A stretch of DNA of 64,000 nucleotides from Hybos culiciformis (lineage: Eukaryota; Arthropoda; Insecta; Diptera; Hybotidae). Position 1 is the first letter of the stretch. Each line of letters starts with the position of its first letter. A model generated the notes under the pieces. It was not told where the DNA came from, did not search any database, and saw nothing but the letters and a program-made list of their open reading frames with translations. Location of the stretch: assembly GCA_964007475.1 (NCBI GenBank), contig OZ023273.1, forward strand, positions 60,407,834 to 60,471,833, read 5' to 3'. This document shows positions 60,069 through 64,000 of the stretch, piece by piece. The position numbers and the translations under genes were made by a program.

Positions 60069-61244
60069 TTATTTTATGATTCAAAAAAAATTGCAGTTTT
60101 TTTACTCTTTTTAGGCGCTGTGAAATAGTCTCTAAACGCATAAAAGAAATAGCATTTAAAATATTTTCTCATTTATTTCTTTATGAAGTAACAATTAAAT
60201 AACTTTAAGAAATAATCTCTAAAATGGCGGAGTACCATTTATTTTAAAAATTAAATATTTAAACCTCCTTTTACGCAACTTAACTTATGGCTACGCGTCT
60301 TTGTCCGTCTAGCCATAGGAAAGTTGCTAACTCTAGTTTTATTGAAAAATTTATGACGAAGTATTGAAAAGGAAAGTATTTCAAACGTAAGACTTCAAAA
60401 ATTAACCAAATCGATTACAATTTTTACACAAAATCAACAAAATCATTTAACCAAATAAAAAATAAAAAACAATAAAGATGAAAATGGCTTTTAAACAAAC
60501 TATTGAAATTTTTATACTTAAATAAATCGAAATAGATTTGATTTGAAATATACTGATAAAAAATAGAAGTTTATAGAAAAATGTTCGTATTCTTAATAGT
60601 ATCATGAAATGATAAAACCAGCAATAAGAAGTATTTTGAAATGTAATCGCCGTACGTTGGTAAATACAATCTTAAGCACATTAAAATGGTTGAACATTCG
60701 TGAAATGCTAGAAATAAATACTCTCTTTTTTATATTTATAATGCAAATGTAGAATTATTAAGTGTGAAAATATCACACTTGTCAGTGAAGCGCAATCATG
60801 GTACTTAAGAAATGGTATAGTGAATTTCGACCCCAACGCGAACCAATAACCTTAGCACAGAACTCTATTCTATGCAAGGTTTTATTTTTATTATTAAACT
60901 CGATCCCTAACAAACAGCAACATATATACAACGTGTATACAAAACGATGTGTAGACTTCATAACTTAATAAACTTAATTAATTACCTACAGAAAAATCAA
61001 TCAAGAGATTTTTGCTGGAGAAAATTGGTCATAAAGATTTTTGGCCATTTTATAGAATTTTCGAAATCAGAATTTTGTAAAACAGAATAGAAAGAATTAT
61101 GCAATACAGAGTTATAACCCTTATCTAGCAAAATTTCTGATTCGTTATAAAAATTAAACCAGTAAATTTCCATTTATAAACAGAGTAAATATTTATATAC
61201 CCAGCTAACAAATAATTAATATTTTTTAAAAATATTAAAATAAC
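60069..61244. other. intergenic region between convergent OBP B and COQ8 genes
   Basis: AT-rich DNA with no recognised exon. It separates the 3' ends of two convergent genes. Confidence 0.5.
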
Positions 61245-61250
61245 TTTATT
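61245..61250 (-). terminator. polyadenylation signal of the COQ8-like gene (minus-strand AATAAA)
   Basis: Plus-strand TTTATT about 107 bases past the COQ8 stop codon. Another AATAAA overlaps the stop itself (61352-61357) but is too close to be the likely one. Confidence 0.4.
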
Positions 61251-61356
61251 ATTATAGTATAATAAGTACAATAATGAATAGTTAATACTATTTCAAGTTT
61301 CCATTTTAATTAATTTTTTCGAAAATAAAAAATAAATCAAACTTATTGAAATTTAT

Positions 61357-61545
61357 TTATACGTTAGCATTTCGAATGACAATATCCTCATAAAAACGGC
61401 GACAATTCATTTTGACCTTGAGTTTCGAACATAATAGAAACACACCTGATAGTTTCCTATGAATGGAATATATTTCTTCAGGTGGAGGACAAAGTCGATA
61501 AGCAACCATTGTTGGAACAAGTTGAGCTATTTTTTCAGTTGTTTT
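61357..61545 (-). CDS. COQ8/ADCK3-like atypical kinase, last exon
   Basis: Minus-strand acceptor AATTTTAG, phase 0, ends TAA at 61357. It encodes KTTEKIAQLVPTMVAYRLCP then PPEEIYSIHRKLSGVFLLCS and KLKVKMNCRRFYEDIVIRNA NV. The PPEE.YS.HRK.SG.FL.C.KL phrase is typical of the C-terminal lobe of ADCK3/COQ8 proteins. Exons upstream on the same strand are at 61608-61762, 62447-62655, 62720-62910, 63341-63499 and 63563-64000. Confidence 0.93.
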   Translation of the reverse strand, partial: KTTEKIAQLVPTMVAYRLCPPPEEIYSIHRKLSGVFLLCSKLKVKMNCRRFYEDIVIRNANV

Positions 61546-61607
61546 CTAAAATTATTTCAATCAATAATAATGATGACTGTGTTATTTATTGTAAAAAAAT
61601 ATCTAAC

Positions 61608-61762
61608 CTGTTTTCCAAAATCAAATTCTTCATCTAATCTAAAAATTTCTCCTAGAACCATCACAGCATTTGTATGCGCTTCCTCCATTTGTTTTGTCTC
61701 ATATCCAGTTAAAAATTTCATAGACTTGGAAATTTGTAAAACTTTTTCTGGATTATTATTAG
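61608..61762 (-). CDS. COQ8/ADCK3-like atypical kinase, exon
   Basis: Acceptor TTTTAG, donor CAG|GTTAGA, phase 1 in and phase 0 out. It encodes ANNNPEKVLQISKSMKFLTG then YETKQMEEAHTNAVMVLGEI and FRLDEEFDFGKQ, matching the helical C-lobe segment (KFLTGYE...M..AH) of the family. Confidence 0.93.
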
Positions 61763-62446
61763 CTAAAATTGATGAAATTGAATTGAATTGAAACTTAAGG
61801 TATCGAATTTAGAATGAATAGAGAACTATAATAAAAAATGTGTTATGACATCAGGTTATGACTATCTAAAAAATTTGAACAATTAATATGTTTTTGAAAA
61901 TATTTGCACATTCAGTTTCTTCTGTTATTAGCTTTTGTACATTATTGTAATTAATTTAGTTCTGATCCGAAAAATGTCAATTTTTTGTTATAATGTTGTC
62001 AATTCAGAGAAATGGAAGCATATAGTTCGAGTAAAAGATCATAAGATAACCTAGAGGTGCGAATAAAAGATAGTATTACAATTTTACGAGATATGTGTTT
62101 CAAAACTAAAAAAGTAATAAGTAAATGTCAGTGTGAAAACTGATGTTGTGAAGTTAAAATCAACATTATGTTTACAGTGCATCAATCAGTATTATAATAA
62201 AGATCAAAATAGAAGTAACGTTAAACTTTATTTTTCACAAAAATTATGAAATAAAATATGTTTGAATCTTGTACGCATTTTTTTCTCAGGTCAGTCTGAT
62301 AATAAAATTTGTAATAAAATATGAGAAAATAAATATGTAACAAACATCATTGAAAGAATAAAAAAATTCAGTAGTTGATTAGACGAAGATCTTCTATTTT
62401 TCAAATTTAAAACTGTTTCTATAAAAGAAATATATATTTATTTTAC

Positions 62447-62655
62447 CAGCAGCTATAATAACTTCACGATAATTTTTCATAAATTCTTTCGGATAAAACC
62501 TTGTTGAACCGAAATCAATTAACATAAGTTTTTTAGACTTAGGATCATATAAGAAATTAGACCAATTAGGATCAGTTTGCATGCACTGAAGCTGGAACAA
62601 TTCCCGCAAGCATAACTTCAAAACAGCTTCAGCAATAAACTTTCGGTGTTCATAA
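62447..62655 (-). CDS. COQ8/ADCK3-like atypical kinase, catalytic exon
   Basis: Phase 2 in and phase 1 out. It encodes SYEHRKFIAEAVLKLCLREL then FQLQCMQTDPNWSNFLYDPK and SKKLMLIDFGSTRFYP. It carries the catalytic-loop equivalent (QTDPNWSNF, metal-binding Asp and Asn) and the IDFGSTR motif. Both look intact, so the protein should be capable of nucleotide binding and ATPase activity. Confidence 0.95.
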
Positions 62656-62719
62656 CTAAAAATAAATACTAAAATAAATATAAAATCAGATTACTCATTC
62701 ATAATGTTGCTTAAATTAC

Positions 62720-62910
62720 CTCATGTCAAAGCATTTATCCAACGGAAGTCCGGGAACAAACTCAGTTGTTAAAACGCTTTGAGTACTTAATTTTTTAATA
62801 ACAGTTGGAACATAGTACTCCGAATGTTCACTGATCATTTCTTTAAATTTTTCAGTATACTCAGCTTCCCGAATATAGTCAACTTCCCAATTTAGTTCAT
62901 GTTTTGCTAC
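62720..62910 (-). CDS. COQ8/ADCK3-like atypical kinase, exon
   Basis: Acceptor CATTTTAAG, donor ATGAG|GTAATT, phase 0 in and phase 2 out. It encodes VAKHELNWEVDYIREAEYTE then KFKEMISEHSEYYVPTVIKK and LSTQSVLTTEFVPGLPLDKC FDM. The E-x-D-Y-x-x-E-A block and VLTTEFVPG.PLD (hinge-side strand) are family hallmarks. Confidence 0.95.
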
Positions 62911-63340
62911 CTTAAAATGTAATTTCTTGTTAAATACGTAGAAGTACGTTTTGGAGCACTTTTTTTTGTGAAAAGAAAAGAACGCTTATATCTATTTCTT
63001 TTTAATAATATTACGGATCACGACGTAATAGAATTAGTTCCTAGCACTAACAATAAAAGTGAGAATTAGTATGAAACAGTCTCTTCATCTTCAATTTATT
63101 TTCAAATTTAAAAATATTTGTTTGGCTCTTATTACTTATATATCATTTATAAATTGAAAGTTTATTCAAGGATATAAGTTAGATTAAGGTTAAAATTAAG
63201 ACTGAATAACCTAAAAAAGGAACCCCAACTCGGTACAAAATTTTTTTATTCTACCTTACTATACCATTTGGAATTGACCGATTGATAGCTGATTAGAAAC
63301 CCAAGCCATAAATTGAATTTAGAAATAAAAAAACACTTAC

Positions 63341-63499
63341 CTTCACAACATTGTCAATAAAAAATCCTTTCGGGAATATATTCCAAATCTTAAGCATCCC
63401 AATCAGATTGTCAATATCACTTTCTATACTTTGTGCAACGCCCGGGTACTGAATCTTGATAGCTATTTCCATACCATCGTCCAAAACAGCTCTATGTAC
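63341..63499 (-). CDS. COQ8/ADCK3-like atypical kinase, exon
   Basis: Acceptor TATTTTAG, donor AAG|GTAAGT, phase 0 at both ends. It encodes [20 protein letters not shown] then [20 protein letters not shown] and [13 protein letters not shown]. The AIKIQYPGV phrase contains the ATP-positioning lysine of the N-lobe. Confidence 0.95.
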
Positions 63500-63562
63500 C
63501 TAAAATATTATAAAATATGTATTAAAATGGTAATAAACGCTTTGCAAACAATTTTTATTTAC

Positions 63563-64000
63563 TTGTCCAATACTTGCTGCAGCAAAAGGTTTATCTTCAA
63601 ATTTTCTAAAGTTCTTCCGCCAATCACTTCCCAATTCAGCAGTCATAACTTTGTTTACTTGCCAATCAGGCATATAGTCAGCTGCCTGCCTGACTCTATC
63701 AAAAGCCTTTATTAACTGAGGGGAAATAATAGTTGAATCTTGTATGCTTAAAATTTGACCAATTTTCAAAGCAGCTCCCCGAACTTTGCATAAGGTATCG
63801 ACGATCCTTTCAGCATTTGCTTGACTTAATAATGCTTCCTTCATACTTGTGGCACCACCTAATCCGACAGCACTTTTAGTCAACTCGGCTAAAGTTCCAA
63901 CACCGAGACCAGCAAATAATCCTCCAAATGAAGCTAATCGACCAATTCGAGTTGACGGAACTTTTCTTTGTCTAGCAACATTGCTAAGATCTTGACCCTT
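63563..64000 (-). CDS. COQ8/ADCK3-like atypical kinase, KxGQ exon (5' cut by window end)
   Basis: Open from the window edge to the donor CAA|GTAAAT. It encodes [20 protein letters not shown], a short Gly/Ala hydrophobic segment (possible membrane-associated helix), then [20 protein letters not shown], the KxGQ motif ([14 protein letters not shown]), [20 protein letters not shown] and the Ala-rich nucleotide loop FAAASIGQ. KxGQ and the A-rich loop define the UbiB/COQ8 group, which supports coenzyme Q biosynthesis on the matrix face of the inner mitochondrial membrane. The six exons give 446 residues here. The N-terminus with the mitochondrial targeting signal lies beyond the window. Confidence 0.95.

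Overview
The window reads as insect nuclear DNA. It is very AT-rich and non-coding for most of its length, with small exons, GT-AG introns, many non-autonomous DNA transposons and non-LTR retrotransposon debris. It holds a circadian PERIOD protein and two classical six-cysteine odorant-binding proteins. PERIOD has the insect N-terminal Ser/Gly block, so this is an insect, but I could not fix the order from sequence alone. A 200-N scaffold gap lies at 22404-22603.

Layout. 1-22403 is almost gene-free. It has one convincing minus-strand first coding exon (7101-7789, Ser/Asn-rich, family not recognised), small inverted-repeat elements (3269-3677, 11248-11553) and a degenerate repeat ending in about 25 copies of a 7-bp unit (12195-12955). 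23320-26160 is a broken non-LTR retrotransposon with an ORF1 and a reverse transcriptase but no endonuclease domain between them. 29980-30400 is a 3' fragment of a second non-LTR family, lying just upstream of an intronless period gene (31141-34272). A 1247-bp tandem duplication follows (34641-37134), then a tRNA-like box pair and a TIR-bounded element with a decayed zinc-finger fragment (38475-39295).

40817-48105 is a three-exon gene for a putative secreted or membrane Gly/Tyr-rich protein. Its introns carry a perfect 97-bp palindrome, a MITE, a second copy of the 29980 LINE family and a hAT-like MITE. 49780-52378 is a nest of DNA elements, notably a foldback-type palindrome of about 650 bp flanked by a 9-bp direct repeat, one arm of which is interrupted by a 368-bp MITE. 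53070-60043 holds two tandem plus-strand OBP genes, each with five exons and four introns, the first three in identical phase. 61357 to the window end is the minus-strand 3' portion (six exons) of a COQ8/ADCK3-type atypical kinase of coenzyme Q biosynthesis.

The genes do not form an operon or pathway. Period (clock), the OBPs (chemosensory or carrier) and COQ8 (mitochondrial ubiquinone) look like independent neighbours. The unusual content is the mobile-DNA architecture and the intron-free period gene. All exon boundaries were read by eye from reading frame, splice consensus and intron phase; no alignment or database search was run.
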